Origin: Lactococcus petauri
Lineage (GTDB): Bacteria; Bacillota; Bacilli; Lactobacillales; Streptococcaceae
Reading direction: 5' to 3'
Length of the DNA: 64,000 nt
NCBI RefSeq assembly: GCF_002154895.1
Contig: NZ_MUIZ01000001.1
Location: forward strand, 1 to 64,000
Position 1 is the first letter of the stretch; every line of letters starts with the position of its first letter. Both the position numbers and the translations under genes were made by a program. Below the pieces are notes generated by a model. The model searched no databases and was not told the DNA's origin. It saw nothing but the letters and a program-made list of their open reading frames with translations. Of this stretch, positions 32,016-40,579 are shown in pieces.

Positions 32016-32066
32016 AAAAAAACCACCTCTGACTTGAGAATAATGTTCTCGAATCAAAGTATGGTT
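32016..32066 (-). terminator. Leader attenuator hairpin 2, copy 2
   Basis: Minus-strand AACCATACTT...GAGAA pairs with TTCTC...GAGGTGGTT, followed by TTTTTTT, about 10 bases before the ribosome site of the 235-aa gene. Confidence 0.7.
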
Positions 32067-32094
32067 CTCTTTTGATAGTTTGTAATATTTTTAT

Positions 32095-32125
32095 ATATAA
32101 AAAGAAAACTCAAGTTGAGTTCTCC
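32095..32125 (-). terminator. Leader attenuator hairpin 1, copy 2
   Basis: GGAGAACTC/GAGTTTTC hairpin followed by TTTTTATA on the minus strand; same place as in copy 1. Confidence 0.5.
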
Positions 32126-32354
32126 TGTTATAAGCTTTTTCATAAAACGGAGCAAGTTGTCCGAAGTATTTTTGGGTTTTAGTGTGCACAAAAAAATAGT
32201 GATGTTGCACAGTTGTGTAGCTGTTTAAGAGAGTTTCGACCAAAGCAAGTCAAGCTCACAAATGAAACAAGTTAGGCTACGCTTCTCGCTTCTTTTTATT
32301 CGCAATTCAAAAAGCATTGTGGCTTTCATTTTGATTTTGCTAGTCATTCTGCGC

Positions 32355-32388
32355 ATTATGACATGTTCATAAAGTAACTCAAGTGAGT
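32355..32388 (-). promoter_or_regulatory. Leader promoter with operator-like palindrome, copy 2
   Basis: TTGAGT (32377-32382), 16-base spacer, TGTCATAAT (-10 at 32355-32360). The ACTCA-AG-TGAGT palindrome (32377-32388) overlaps the -35, as in copy 1. Confidence 0.6.
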
Positions 32389-32498
32389 GACAGGGCTCCA
32401 AGCGCTATAAGGATTAGTAAATAAAAAATTATTTTATATCTCATTATAACAAAATCTAAACAATTAAATCAACTACTATCTTTCCTCAACAAACACCG

Positions 32499-32792
32499 TC
32501 ATGAATCTAAATTTAATATATCTTGAAACTCTCCTAAAGTCATCAATTTTTTGTGAGCCCCTTGTATCTTTTTTATATTTTTCTTGAACTCCTGTAACTT
32601 AAGAGCATAAATAGAGTCCTTCTCCCCCTCATCTTTTACTGGTTTATCTGCTTCTACATAAGAGATAATGACCCCCTGTTTATAAACTACATAGACTCTA
32701 AAGCCACTTCCATATAACCGAATATCTTTGTTTACACTATCAAGTAAGAAGTTTGTATTCATATCTCTTTGAGCCATTAGTTGAATTCCCAT
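32499..32792 (-). CDS. Unknown small protein upstream of leader copy 2 (up to 97 aa)
   Basis: A charged protein with a strand-rich middle (GSGFRVYVVYKQGVIISYVE) and a basic C-terminal helix. Start uncertain: ATGs at 32792, 32777 and 32762 are in frame and none has a strong ribosome site. No family recognised. It lies between the duplicated leader and the boundary with the sugar-utilisation island. Confidence 0.5.
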   Translation of the reverse strand: MGIQLMAQRDMNTNFLLDSVNKDIRLYGSGFRVYVVYKQGVIISYVEADKPVKDEGEKDSIYALKLQEFKKNIKKIQGAHKKLMTLGEFQDILNLDS

Positions 32793-32827
32793 CTTTAAAA
32801 TATTATTCTTTATAATTATAGCATTTT

Positions 32828-32990
32828 TTAAATTACTAACCAGTTTGATTTGTGACCAGTATTTTTAATGGTCACTTTGGAATAATAATTGTAAAAATAT
32901 GAATCAAGTAGAGTAAGAAGAAGTTTTCCATCCTCTGGTGCCTTTACACCTAATATGATTTTTTCATCGTTATTTTGTAATTCAGTAAAT
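32828..32990 (-). pseudogene. Possible 3' remnant of a small gene at the island boundary
   Basis: An open minus-strand frame of about 54 codons reads FLFTELQNNDEKIILGVKAP and continues with DGKLLLTLLDSYFYNYY to a stop at 32828. It looks like the end of a small Lactobacillales protein (DUF4649-like at best). No start codon or ribosome site is present, and its 5' side is cut by the terminator at 32991-33016. Probably debris from insertion of the neighbouring island. Confidence 0.35.
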
Positions 32991-33016
32991 AAAAAACTAC
33001 CACAAATGGTAGTTTT
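32991..33016 (-). terminator. Terminator of the rhamnose operon
   Basis: AAAACTACCA-TTTG-TGGTAGTTTT followed by TT, about 100 bases after the fucO stop. Confidence 0.65.
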
Positions 33017-33113
33017 ACAACATTATAACCTGTTTTTCTCACTTCTATGGCGTAATTAAGCTAAAAGATTAAGTTTTTATCCTCATTCCCCCCCAAAAAA
33101 AATTTATACTTTA

Positions 33114-34265
33114 TTACATTAAATTTGTATATAACTCAATAATCTCTTGAGTACATGTATCACGTGGATTACCTGGTGTACAAACATCTTGAAAGGCATC
33201 CGCTGCAATTTGTGGCAAATCTTCAACTTTCACCCCCAACTCAGAAATTGTTGCTGGAATACCCACATCTATACTCAATTGATCAATCGCATCACAAGCC
33301 GCAATTCGTACATCATCCAGAGACATTTTCTCTGCTCCATCAATATTTAGTGCCACAGCGATATCACGGTATTTTTCCCCCGTAAAGTCTTTATTGTATC
33401 TCATAACAGTCGGCAAAAGAGCTGCACATGCTACACCATGAGGAATATTATACCAAGCACTTAGTGGGTGAGCCATTCCGTGTACTAAACCAAGTCCAAC
33501 ATTAGAAAAACCCATACCAGCAATATACTGAGCTAAAGCCATTCCTTCACGTCCTTTTTCATCTCCTTTGACAGAATCACGTAAAGAACGCCCTATAATT
33601 TCAATAGCCCGGATATGAAGCATATCCGTCATTTCCCATGCTGCTTTAGTAATATACCCTTCAATCGCATGAGTCATCGCATCCATACCAGTTGCCGCCG
33701 CAAGTCCTGCAGGCATTCCCATCATCATATCACTATCCACAAATGCTACCAACGGGATATCATGAGGATCCACACAAACAAACTTCCTATGTTTCCCTTC
33801 ATCAGTAATAACATAGTTAATCGTGACTTCAGCGGCAGTACCAGATGTGGTTGGTACTGCTAAAATTGGTAGAGATGGGTTTTTAGTATTTGCTACACCC
33901 TCAAGACTTAATACATCACTAAATTCTGGATTTGTGATAATAATCCCGATCGCCTTTGCTGTATCTTGTGGGGAACCCCCTCCAATAGCAACTATTGCAT
34001 CAGCATTGCAACTCTTAATAAACCCAACTCCATCTTTAACATTTTGAACTGTTGGATTAGGTACAATACCATCATATATTGTATAAGCAATTCCTGCAGC
34101 TTCTAAAATAGAAGTCACTTTTGTTGCCACCCCTAAATCCATTAAGCTCTTATCTGTGACTACCGCTACACATCTATAACCACGATTTTTTATTTCTGTA
34201 GGAATATTTAGGATAGCACCTTTCCCATGATAAGAAGTCTCATTTAAAATCATTCGATTTACCAT
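33114..34265 (-). CDS. fucO: Lactaldehyde reductase, iron-containing alcohol dehydrogenase
   Basis: At 383 residues it is the size of FucO. The NAD-binding motif is GGGSPQDTAKAIG (about 95-107). The metal-binding region includes MDAMTHAIEGY and the histidines of LVHGMAHPLSAWYNIPHGVA. It reduces L-lactaldehyde, the product of rhamnulose-1-phosphate cleavage, to 1,2-propanediol, recycling NADH. It is the last gene of rhaB-rhaA-rhaD-rhaM-fucO (24-base gap). Other Fe-ADHs look similar; context decides. Confidence 0.9.
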   Translation of the reverse strand: MVNRMILNETSYHGKGAILNIPTEIKNRGYRCVAVVTDKSLMDLGVATKVTSILEAAGIAYTIYDGIVPNPTVQNVKDGVGFIKSCNADAIVAIGGGSPQDTAKAIGIIITNPEFSDVLSLEGVANTKNPSLPILAVPTTSGTAAEVTINYVITDEGKHRKFVCVDPHDIPLVAFVDSDMMMGMPAGLAAATGMDAMTHAIEGYITKAAWEMTDMLHIRAIEIIGRSLRDSVKGDEKGREGMALAQYIAGMGFSNVGLGLVHGMAHPLSAWYNIPHGVACAALLPTVMRYNKDFTGEKYRDIAVALNIDGAEKMSLDDVRIAACDAIDQLSIDVGIPATISELGVKVEDLPQIAADAFQDVCTPGNPRDTCTQEIIELYTNLM

Positions 34266-34289
34266 TATTTCACTGCTCCTTCTATTTTT

Positions 34290-34598
34290 TTATAATTCAA
34301 AAACTTGTACTAGATCTACAGATACGGGTGAATTATCCATATTTGTATCCATAACATCTGCCATGTAATCCCACCACTTACGATTAATTTCTGTATCGGC
34401 TGCTTTCGCGAACAAATTTTCATTCTCAATTTCTAAATACCCAAATAAATAATTTGTTTTTTCATCTAACCAAATACTATATTTGGTACACCCGTACTTT
34501 TTAAGCATTTCATACATTTCAGGCCATAATTCATCATGTCGTTTTTTATATTCGGCCTGTTTATCGGGAAATACACGCATTCTTATTGCTTTTTTCAT
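34290..34598 (-). CDS. rhaM: L-rhamnose mutarotase
   Basis: A 102-residue protein beginning MKKAIRMRVFPDKQAEYKKR, with WPEMYEMLKKYGCTKYSIWL and a C-terminal NRKWWDYMADVMDTN, matching RhaM (E. coli 104 aa; ferredoxin-like dimer). It interconverts alpha and beta rhamnose, speeding entry into the isomerase. Placed between rhaD and fucO. Confidence 0.93.
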   Translation of the reverse strand: MKKAIRMRVFPDKQAEYKKRHDELWPEMYEMLKKYGCTKYSIWLDEKTNYLFGYLEIENENLFAKAADTEINRKWWDYMADVMDTNMDNSPVSVDLVQVFEL

Positions 34599-34613
34599 TC
34601 TCTTTATTTTCTC

Positions 34614-35435
34614 TTAATCTAAATATCCTTCATGTGGGGTTACACCAAAAGCATCTGCAAGACGTTGAAGATTTTCATCTTCTAGAGTCTGTCTTACTCC
34701 TCCCTGTGCTTGAACATAGGTGTAGACTTGTGCAGCCTTTTCTGCCGTTTCAATCAAGCCAAATGTCTCATCCATATCACGACCTGCGCCATAGATACCA
34801 TGCTGTGGCCAGACGACTAGACGTGTTTCTTTCATTTTACTTGCTGTAGCTTCCCCAATTTCATTTGATCCTGGGATAAGCCACGGGATAATAGATAGAC
34901 CTTCAGGAAAAACAACTAGACATTCTGTACACATCTGCCATAAAGTTCTTGTAAAGGCACGTTCACTCAGTTCATGTGTAAATGTCATTGCTAAAAGATG
35001 CGTCGCATGATTGTGCATGATAATCCGATTTTCAGGGTCAACTTCTAGACGGGCAATGTGGCTCATAAAATGGCTAGGTAACTCGCTTGTAGGAAGAGCA
35101 TCATTCTCGAGTCCCCAGAGTAATTCTACTGTATTACCTGAGTCGGATATGCGGATAATTCCCATATTTTCTGCAGGAAAGTCTTGAATATTTTTAAAAT
35201 ATTTTCCAGATCCTGTCACGGCAAAATAACGACCCGCTAATTTGCTAGCATCAAACTTTATCGGAACTTCACGTATCACTTGTGCTACGTCTAGAAAAGG
35301 GGTAACCCAATCCTCATCTAGCAAGTAAGAAATATTCCCACCGTTACGTTCATCCCAACCTAATCGATAAAGATTGGCACTTGTTTTCATTACTTCTTGC
35401 ACATAAGGCGCTGTTAAAATATCTAACTTTTTCAC
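34614..35435 (-). CDS. rhaD: Rhamnulose-1-phosphate aldolase
   Basis: At 273 residues it is a class II zinc aldolase close in size to E. coli RhaD (274). Conserved parts include LGWDERNGGNISYLL, the zinc ligands in IIMHNHATHLLAM, and WPQHGIYGAG. It cleaves rhamnulose-1-phosphate to dihydroxyacetone phosphate and L-lactaldehyde. Thirteen bases from rhaA. Confidence 0.95.
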   Translation of the reverse strand: MKKLDILTAPYVQEVMKTSANLYRLGWDERNGGNISYLLDEDWVTPFLDVAQVIREVPIKFDASKLAGRYFAVTGSGKYFKNIQDFPAENMGIIRISDSGNTVELLWGLENDALPTSELPSHFMSHIARLEVDPENRIIMHNHATHLLAMTFTHELSERAFTRTLWQMCTECLVVFPEGLSIIPWLIPGSNEIGEATASKMKETRLVVWPQHGIYGAGRDMDETFGLIETAEKAAQVYTYVQAQGGVRQTLEDENLQRLADAFGVTPHEGYLD

Positions 35436-35448
35436 TTTTCTCTCCTAT

Positions 35449-36705
35449 TTATTTACGTTTCATCAAGACTTCTTCTTCGTAATTGCGAACCTCTTCTAAC
35501 CAGTCTAAACCAACAGGCACACCATTTTGCTCACAGAAGTAGTTCCAGACATCGGCATAAGGGAAATCTTTCAACTCTTCTGTGTAGGCCATACGTTTAG
35601 TAAAATCAAATTCAAGCTCCATCTCTTTCAAATCTTGAATAGGTTCAAGCATGGCTTTGAGCAAGGCTTTTTGTGTATTGCGCGTGCCGATAACCCAAGC
35701 CGCAATACGATTAATCGTTGCATCAAAAAAGTCTAAACCAATATTTGTGCGAGATAAAAGATCGTTGCGAACAAGCTCTTTTGCGATATCTTGGAGTTCA
35801 TCATCCATAAGAACGACATGGTCTGAGTCCCAACGCACGGGACGTGAGACATGGAGCATAATCCCTTTAGAAAAAAGGGCAAGCGAAGAAAGTTTATTTG
35901 AGATTACTTCTGTTGGATGAAAATGCCCAGCATCAAGACAAATAAGCTTATTGCGCGTGAGACCGTAGCCCATATAAAACTCATGCGAGCCTACAGTATA
36001 AGCCTCTGCACCGAGTCCAAATAATTTACTTTCAACGGCTTCCATTGTGTATTCTTCGTTTAATCTTTCTTCAAAAATTTCATCTAAAGCTTCCATCATG
36101 CGTTTACGTGGTGTGTAACGGTCTATAGGATTATCTTTCATTCCATCGGGCATCCAGAAATTATTAATACATGTTTGTCCTGTCTCTTTCCCCATGTATT
36201 CCGCAATTTTACGACTGCGTTTGCCATGTTCAATCCAGTAATCACGTATTTCTTTATCGGGATGAGAAAGGGTCATACCATCTTTCATCATTGGATGAGA
36301 GAAATGAGTAGGATTGAAATCTAGGCCAATACCTTGTTTTTTTGCCCATTCCACCCATTTTGTAAAATGCTTTGGTTCAATTTGATTCAAATCAACTTCT
36401 TCATCTGTATCGAGATAAATAGCATGAAGATTGAGCTTGTGTTTACCAGGAATAAGAGAGTAAGCTTTCTCCAAATCCTGACGAAGTTCATCTGGTGTAT
36501 GTGCTGCACCAGGATAGTTCCCCGTAGACATGATTCCTCCTGTAAGTTCTCCTTGAGGCGTTAGAAACCCTTTCACATCATCTCCCTGCCAGCAATGCAT
36601 CGAAATTTTCACGTCTGCCATCTTCTTTATGGCCTCGTCTGTATTTACACCTATAGCGGCATATCTTTTTTTTGCTTCTTCGTAACGTTTTTTTACTTCT
36701 GACAT
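35449..36705 (-). CDS. rhaA: L-rhamnose isomerase
   Basis: At 418 residues it is almost the E. coli length. Hallmarks are [14 protein letters not shown] near the N-terminus, the metal-binding [20 protein letters not shown], and [18 protein letters not shown]-barrel enzyme converting L-rhamnose to L-rhamnulose with Mn/Co. It follows rhaB with a 12-base gap. Confidence 0.97.
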   Translation of the reverse strand: MSEVKKRYEEAKKRYAAIGVNTDEAIKKMADVKISMHCWQGDDVKGFLTPQGELTGGIMSTGNYPGAAHTPDELRQDLEKAYSLIPGKHKLNLHAIYLDTDEEVDLNQIEPKHFTKWVEWAKKQGIGLDFNPTHFSHPMMKDGMTLSHPDKEIRDYWIEHGKRSRKIAEYMGKETGQTCINNFWMPDGMKDNPIDRYTPRKRMMEALDEIFEERLNEEYTMEAVESKLFGLGAEAYTVGSHEFYMGYGLTRNKLICLDAGHFHPTEVISNKLSSLALFSKGIMLHVSRPVRWDSDHVVLMDDELQDIAKELVRNDLLSRTNIGLDFFDATINRIAAWVIGTRNTQKALLKAMLEPIQDLKEMELEFDFTKRMAYTEELKDFPYADVWNYFCEQNGVPVGLDWLEEVRNYEEEVLMKRK

Positions 36706-36717
36706 TTTGTTTTCCTT

Positions 36718-38169
36718 TTATCCTCTCGTCATTTTTTTATATTTCTCAACTGCTTCATACTCTTTTCGAGTATGCTGTGGTTGAAATAGCTTAAGTACAG
36801 AACTATTCCGAATATCTTCACGCGCAGCTGCAAGATTATTATAGCCTTCTGTCGCTATCATCTGTACCATTAAATTCCCTACAGCAGTTGCTTCGCCTGG
36901 ACCTGCCTCAACAGTAAGGTTGCAAGTATTAGCTGTGATTTGGTTAAGGAGGGAATTATTTGACCCTCCTCCAACTATATGTAGTTTCTTAATTTTTCTG
37001 CCTGTTATTTTTTCCAAATTTTCAAGCTCAACAGCATAACACAAGGCAAGATTGTCATAAATACAGCGGGCAATCTGTCCTGGTGTCTCTGGAACCGTCT
37101 GCTGAGTTTCTCGGCAGTAATTCTGTAACTCTTCAATCATATCCTCGGGATTTAAAAACCGAGAATCATTAACGTCTATAAACTGCTGAAAAGCAGTTTC
37201 CTTGGTAGCTAATTCGGAAAGCTCTGCGTAGCTGTATTGATAATCTTGGGCACGAGCAACTTCTTGAATCAACCACATGCCCATAATATTTTTCAAAAAG
37301 CGAATGCTTCCATCTATCCCCCATTCATTTGTAAAGTTAGCCTCAAAGGCTTCTACTGTAGAAATTCCCTCCGAAAGTTCCGTACCAATAAGTGACCATG
37401 TTCCTGAACTAATATATGCCCAATCCTCACCTTTCCCCGGCGTACCAACAACCGCGGAAGCTGTATCATGTGAAGCCACTGTAATAAAGGTCACTTCTGG
37501 TAAGTCATAGCTTTTAAACTTTTCTTGCTGCAGTTTTCCCAATATTTTTCCAGCTGCTACAATTGGAGGAAGCAGCTCTGATTTTACATCGACCGAGCTT
37601 AAAACTTCTGCATCCCATTGCCGTGTTTTTAAATTGAGCAACTGCATGGTTGAGGCATTTGTCTCCTCCATCATCACAGCCCCTGTAAAAATATAGCCAA
37701 GATAATCGGGAATCAATAACAGCTTATCTGCTTTGTCCAGGTATTCCTTGTTCTCCTTTAATAACTGGAATACTGTATTAAAGGGCTGAATCTGAATGCC
37801 TGTTTTTTTATACAGTTTATTAAGAGAGAGTTTCTTTTCAAAGTCTTGTATCGCAGATTGTGTACGCTTGTCTCGATAACTAACTGCTTCTGAAAGTAAA
37901 TCTCCTTGTTCGTCAATCAAACAGTAATCAACGCCCCAAGTATCAATACCAACATAACATTCTGCAATACCAAGCTGCTTTGCCTTTTCTAAGCCCTGAA
38001 GGATTTCTTTTACAAGATGATGAATATCCCAACACTCTCTACCTTCTTTAAAATGAAAACCATTCTTGAAACGATGAATTTCATTCATGTCGTATCCACC
38101 TGGACCAGTAAAATGAGCGTGTATCAACCGTCCACTGCTGGCTCCTATGTCTATTGCAATGTAGTCCAT
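36718..38169 (-). CDS. rhaB: Rhamnulokinase
   Basis: A 483-residue FGGY-family kinase: N-terminal phosphate loop YIAIDIGASSGRLI, the substrate region YVGIDTWGVDYCLID, and the C-terminal KLHIVGGGSNNSLLNQ with GEATAVGN. It phosphorylates L-rhamnulose at C1. First gene of a rhaBADM-fucO unit that has its own upstream gap, terminator and promoter. Confidence 0.95.
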   Translation of the reverse strand: MDYIAIDIGASSGRLIHAHFTGPGGYDMNEIHRFKNGFHFKEGRECWDIHHLVKEILQGLEKAKQLGIAECYVGIDTWGVDYCLIDEQGDLLSEAVSYRDKRTQSAIQDFEKKLSLNKLYKKTGIQIQPFNTVFQLLKENKEYLDKADKLLLIPDYLGYIFTGAVMMEETNASTMQLLNLKTRQWDAEVLSSVDVKSELLPPIVAAGKILGKLQQEKFKSYDLPEVTFITVASHDTASAVVGTPGKGEDWAYISSGTWSLIGTELSEGISTVEAFEANFTNEWGIDGSIRFLKNIMGMWLIQEVARAQDYQYSYAELSELATKETAFQQFIDVNDSRFLNPEDMIEELQNYCRETQQTVPETPGQIARCIYDNLALCYAVELENLEKITGRKIKKLHIVGGGSNNSLLNQITANTCNLTVEAGPGEATAVGNLMVQMIATEGYNNLAAAREDIRNSSVLKLFQPQHTRKEYEAVEKYKKMTRG

Positions 38170-38200
38170 ATATATCTTCCTTTTTCATTGATATACCCTT

Positions 38201-38229
38201 AGTTTAAAGCTTTTGACCTCTTTCAACAA
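38201..38229 (-). promoter_or_regulatory. Probable promoter of rhaBADM-fucO
   Basis: Minus-strand TTGTTG (38224-38229), 17-base spacer, TAAACT (38201-38206), about 30 bases before the rhaB start. Confidence 0.4.
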
Positions 38230-38292
38230 TAACTTAAAATAGGACAAAAGTAACCTAGATACACACTTTTTTAGAAGGATTTCTGCACAATA

Positions 38293-38324
38293 TAAAAAGA
38301 GCCAATTAACTAAATTAGCTCTTT
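38293..38324 (-). terminator. Terminator between the importer operon and rhaB
   Basis: AAAGAGC-AATT pairs with AATT-GCTCTTT around a short loop, followed by TTA. It lies 11 bases after the stop of the epimerase-like gene. Confidence 0.6.
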
Positions 38325-38334
38325 GAATTTAAGA

Positions 38335-39165
38335 CTAATATTTAACTAGCTGATCAATGGCTCTCTTGATTCCTAAATCTTTTGTTTCTTCAAGAGCGAC
38401 ATAGCAATAAGGCTTATAGTCTGCAACAATTTTTAAAACTTCTTTTATATTCATTTGTCCCTCAAATACATTTACTGGCAGGACTTTCTTGTCCTTAATA
38501 ATAAAGTCTTTCAAATGAAAAGCGCATATTTTATCTCCAAACATCTGAAAAGCTTTTTTTACCATTTCTACTTGTTCTAGATAATTTTCACTAGTGATAA
38601 GATTTGTTGGATCAAGAATAATCCCTAAGTAGTCCGAATTCACATAATCAATTAAACGTTGAATTTTTTCGAGGCTATGTAACGGATGATTGAGACCCGG
38701 TTCTATCCCAATCATGACACCATGTTCTTCTCCTTTTTTTACCAGACGTTGAATGACCTGAAGCATATCCTCAAAAGCTTCTTCTGTGAAATTTTTTTCG
38801 GTATATTGAATCTGTGGCAAAACACAACCTGTTTCAGATGCTACCATGGCAGCACCAAATGCCTTAGCATTTTTAACAAAAGATTCGAATTTTTCAAGAA
38901 GCAATTCTCTTTCCTCTGCGTCTGGATGAATCATGTTGATATAGCAACTTAATACGGCTATATCAACATCATGCTTACCCAACTCATCTTTGACAAAACG
39001 GCCGAGACCGGGATTAAGCTTAGTAGGTTTATCAACCAAGTCTGGAAAACTCATTCCCATCGCTAATTGCAAATGATGTATACCCACTTTTTCAGCAGCT
39101 TGAGCGAGTTCCTTTACTGATGTGATGTCTGATAAATCATGTCCCCGAATTGTGAATTGCCACAT
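38335..39165 (-). CDS. Sugar phosphate isomerase/epimerase-like TIM-barrel protein (276 aa)
   Basis: Xylose-isomerase-like (AP endonuclease 2 superfamily) fold. The metal-ligand order is ASETGCVLP, MIGIEPGLNHPLHS, GIILDPTNLI, AFHLKDF and YVALEET. Such proteins epimerise or isomerise sugars or sugar acids. In this operon, with GH105 and the GPH importer, it probably processes an intermediate of rhamnogalacturonan breakdown, but the reaction cannot be read from sequence. Last gene of the importer operon. Confidence 0.75.
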   Translation of the reverse strand: MWQFTIRGHDLSDITSVKELAQAAEKVGIHHLQLAMGMSFPDLVDKPTKLNPGLGRFVKDELGKHDVDIAVLSCYINMIHPDAEERELLLEKFESFVKNAKAFGAAMVASETGCVLPQIQYTEKNFTEEAFEDMLQVIQRLVKKGEEHGVMIGIEPGLNHPLHSLEKIQRLIDYVNSDYLGIILDPTNLITSENYLEQVEMVKKAFQMFGDKICAFHLKDFIIKDKKVLPVNVFEGQMNIKEVLKIVADYKPYCYVALEETKDLGIKRAIDQLVKY

Positions 39166-39180
39166 ATTATTCCTTTCTAT

Positions 39181-40299
39181 TTAACAGAATGAAATCAAGA
39201 GTTCTGTTAAAGCCAAAACCGTTAAAGACTGTCCATAAGGCATAGCGGTAATACCGATATTACGGTAATGATCGAGATCATCACCCATTCCTGTTCCGAT
39301 AGAAACTTTTTGGACTTCACCATTTTCGTTAATTTCTTGTAGGAGGCCTGCGATTGCCTTATAAGCTACTTCTTTGTATTCTTGAGGCAGATAGCGCTTA
39401 TGTACTGCTTTTAATATCCCATAAGCAAAGCCTGCTGTAGCTGAGGATTCAAGGTAGGAATTTTCATCATCCAAAAGGGTGTGCCATAAACCTGACTCAT
39501 TTTGTAATTTAGTCAAGCTTGCTACCTGAGCTTCAAGGGTGTTGATTAAAAAGTCTCTTAAAAAATCACCTTTTGGGAGTTCTAAAATTTCAATGATTTC
39601 GGGAATAGCAATTGTCAACCAACAGTTGCCACGTGCCCACAAAGCTTCGGCATAGTTATGGTTTCCTTCAAAAGTCCACCCATGAAACCACAGACCTGTT
39701 TTAGGATCCTGCAGGTATTTAATGTGAATCAAAAATTGGTGCTTAGCTTCTTCTACATATTCTGGTCTGTTCAACAATTTACCAATCTTTGCAAGTGGAA
39801 GGACAGTCATCATTAATGTGTCGTCCCACAGCTGTTCAGTATTTGCAGGTCCATAAGTAGCATGTTGCAAGCCATTTTCCTTTGTGCGTGGCATATCATT
39901 CATAACCCACTCTGCCCATTCTTCAAGGTAAGGAAGATACTTGGTATCTTTTGTATCTTCATAAAGATAGGCCATTGTCAAAAGAGGAGCCATCGTATTT
40001 ACATTTTTAGGAGGCGCCCCTTCTTTCATACGTCCTTCCATCCATTCATTTACGACTGCCAAAGATTTTTCATTTTTGGTGATTTTATAATTTTTATAAA
40101 TACCATAAAGTCCAACGCCTTGTGGCCAATTCCAGATAGTCCAGCTTTTATCATCTACTTTTTGCCCATTTGGACCTAAGTTAAGCAAAAACTCGCCACT
40201 GTTATCCTTAATAGTTGTTAGATTTTTAACCATTAAGTCAATTTTTTCTTCAACTATACTTTTTTCTACAAATAATTTTTCTAAAATAATATTATCCAT
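39181..40299 (-). CDS. Unsaturated rhamnogalacturonyl hydrolase, GH105 (YteR-like; 372 aa)
   Basis: An alpha/alpha-barrel enzyme without signal peptide, so cytoplasmic. Motifs include WNWPQGVGLYG, QLWDDTLMMTVLPLA (acidic catalytic region), LWFHGWTFEGNHN with WARGNCWLTIAIPEI, and SSATAGFAYGILKA. These fit GH105/GH88 unsaturated uronyl hydrolases, of length about 370. It splits delta-4,5-unsaturated galacturonyl-rhamnose into rhamnose and 5-keto-4-deoxyuronate, feeding the rha and kdu genes beside it. The neighbours favour GH105 over GH88. Confidence 0.88.
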   Translation of the reverse strand: MDNIILEKLFVEKSIVEEKIDLMVKNLTTIKDNSGEFLLNLGPNGQKVDDKSWTIWNWPQGVGLYGIYKNYKITKNEKSLAVVNEWMEGRMKEGAPPKNVNTMAPLLTMAYLYEDTKDTKYLPYLEEWAEWVMNDMPRTKENGLQHATYGPANTEQLWDDTLMMTVLPLAKIGKLLNRPEYVEEAKHQFLIHIKYLQDPKTGLWFHGWTFEGNHNYAEALWARGNCWLTIAIPEIIEILELPKGDFLRDFLINTLEAQVASLTKLQNESGLWHTLLDDENSYLESSATAGFAYGILKAVHKRYLPQEYKEVAYKAIAGLLQEINENGEVQKVSIGTGMGDDLDHYRNIGITAMPYGQSLTVLALTELLISFC

Positions 40300-40316
40300 A
40301 TCGTCCTCTTACCTTG

Positions 40317-40559
40317 TTAATAAAAACCATTAATATTTTTGTTCATAGCCAGCATCATTTTTTTGAATTCTGGATCTTTACTCAGTTTAAATTTATCATC
40401 TTCTAAGTGGTTAAATTCTTCTGCTAGTAAATAGCTTTGGAGAAAAAGTGCAAGATGTTCTTTCGCTATTCTCTCCTTATCCGTACTTTCTACTTGATAA
40501 TTATTAATCACCTTATAAGCAAATTTTTCTGAGTTAATTTTAATCTTATTTACTGCCAT
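40317..40559 (-). CDS. Unknown small protein in the oligosaccharide operon (80 aa)
   Basis: Soluble, charged and helical (EHLALFLQSYLLAEEFNHLE near 33-52). It lies between the GPH transporter gene and GH105, with short gaps on both sides (20 and 17 bases), so it is part of the operon. No family recognised. Perhaps an auxiliary of the transporter or hydrolase. Confidence 0.6.
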   Translation of the reverse strand: MAVNKIKINSEKFAYKVINNYQVESTDKERIAKEHLALFLQSYLLAEEFNHLEDDKFKLSKDPEFKKMMLAMNKNINGFY

Positions 40560-40579
40560 TTTAGTCCTTTTCTATTTAT

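Larger units (their letters stand above)
32013..32415. repeat. Duplicated 0.4-kb operon leader, copy 2
   Basis: Counterpart of 10381-10783, about 21.6 kb away in the same orientation, immediately upstream of the 235-aa/PARP/helicase operon. Substitutions are scattered, with promoter, palindrome and both hairpins maintained. Some changes fall in the outer stem of hairpin 2, which still pairs. Confidence 0.9.
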
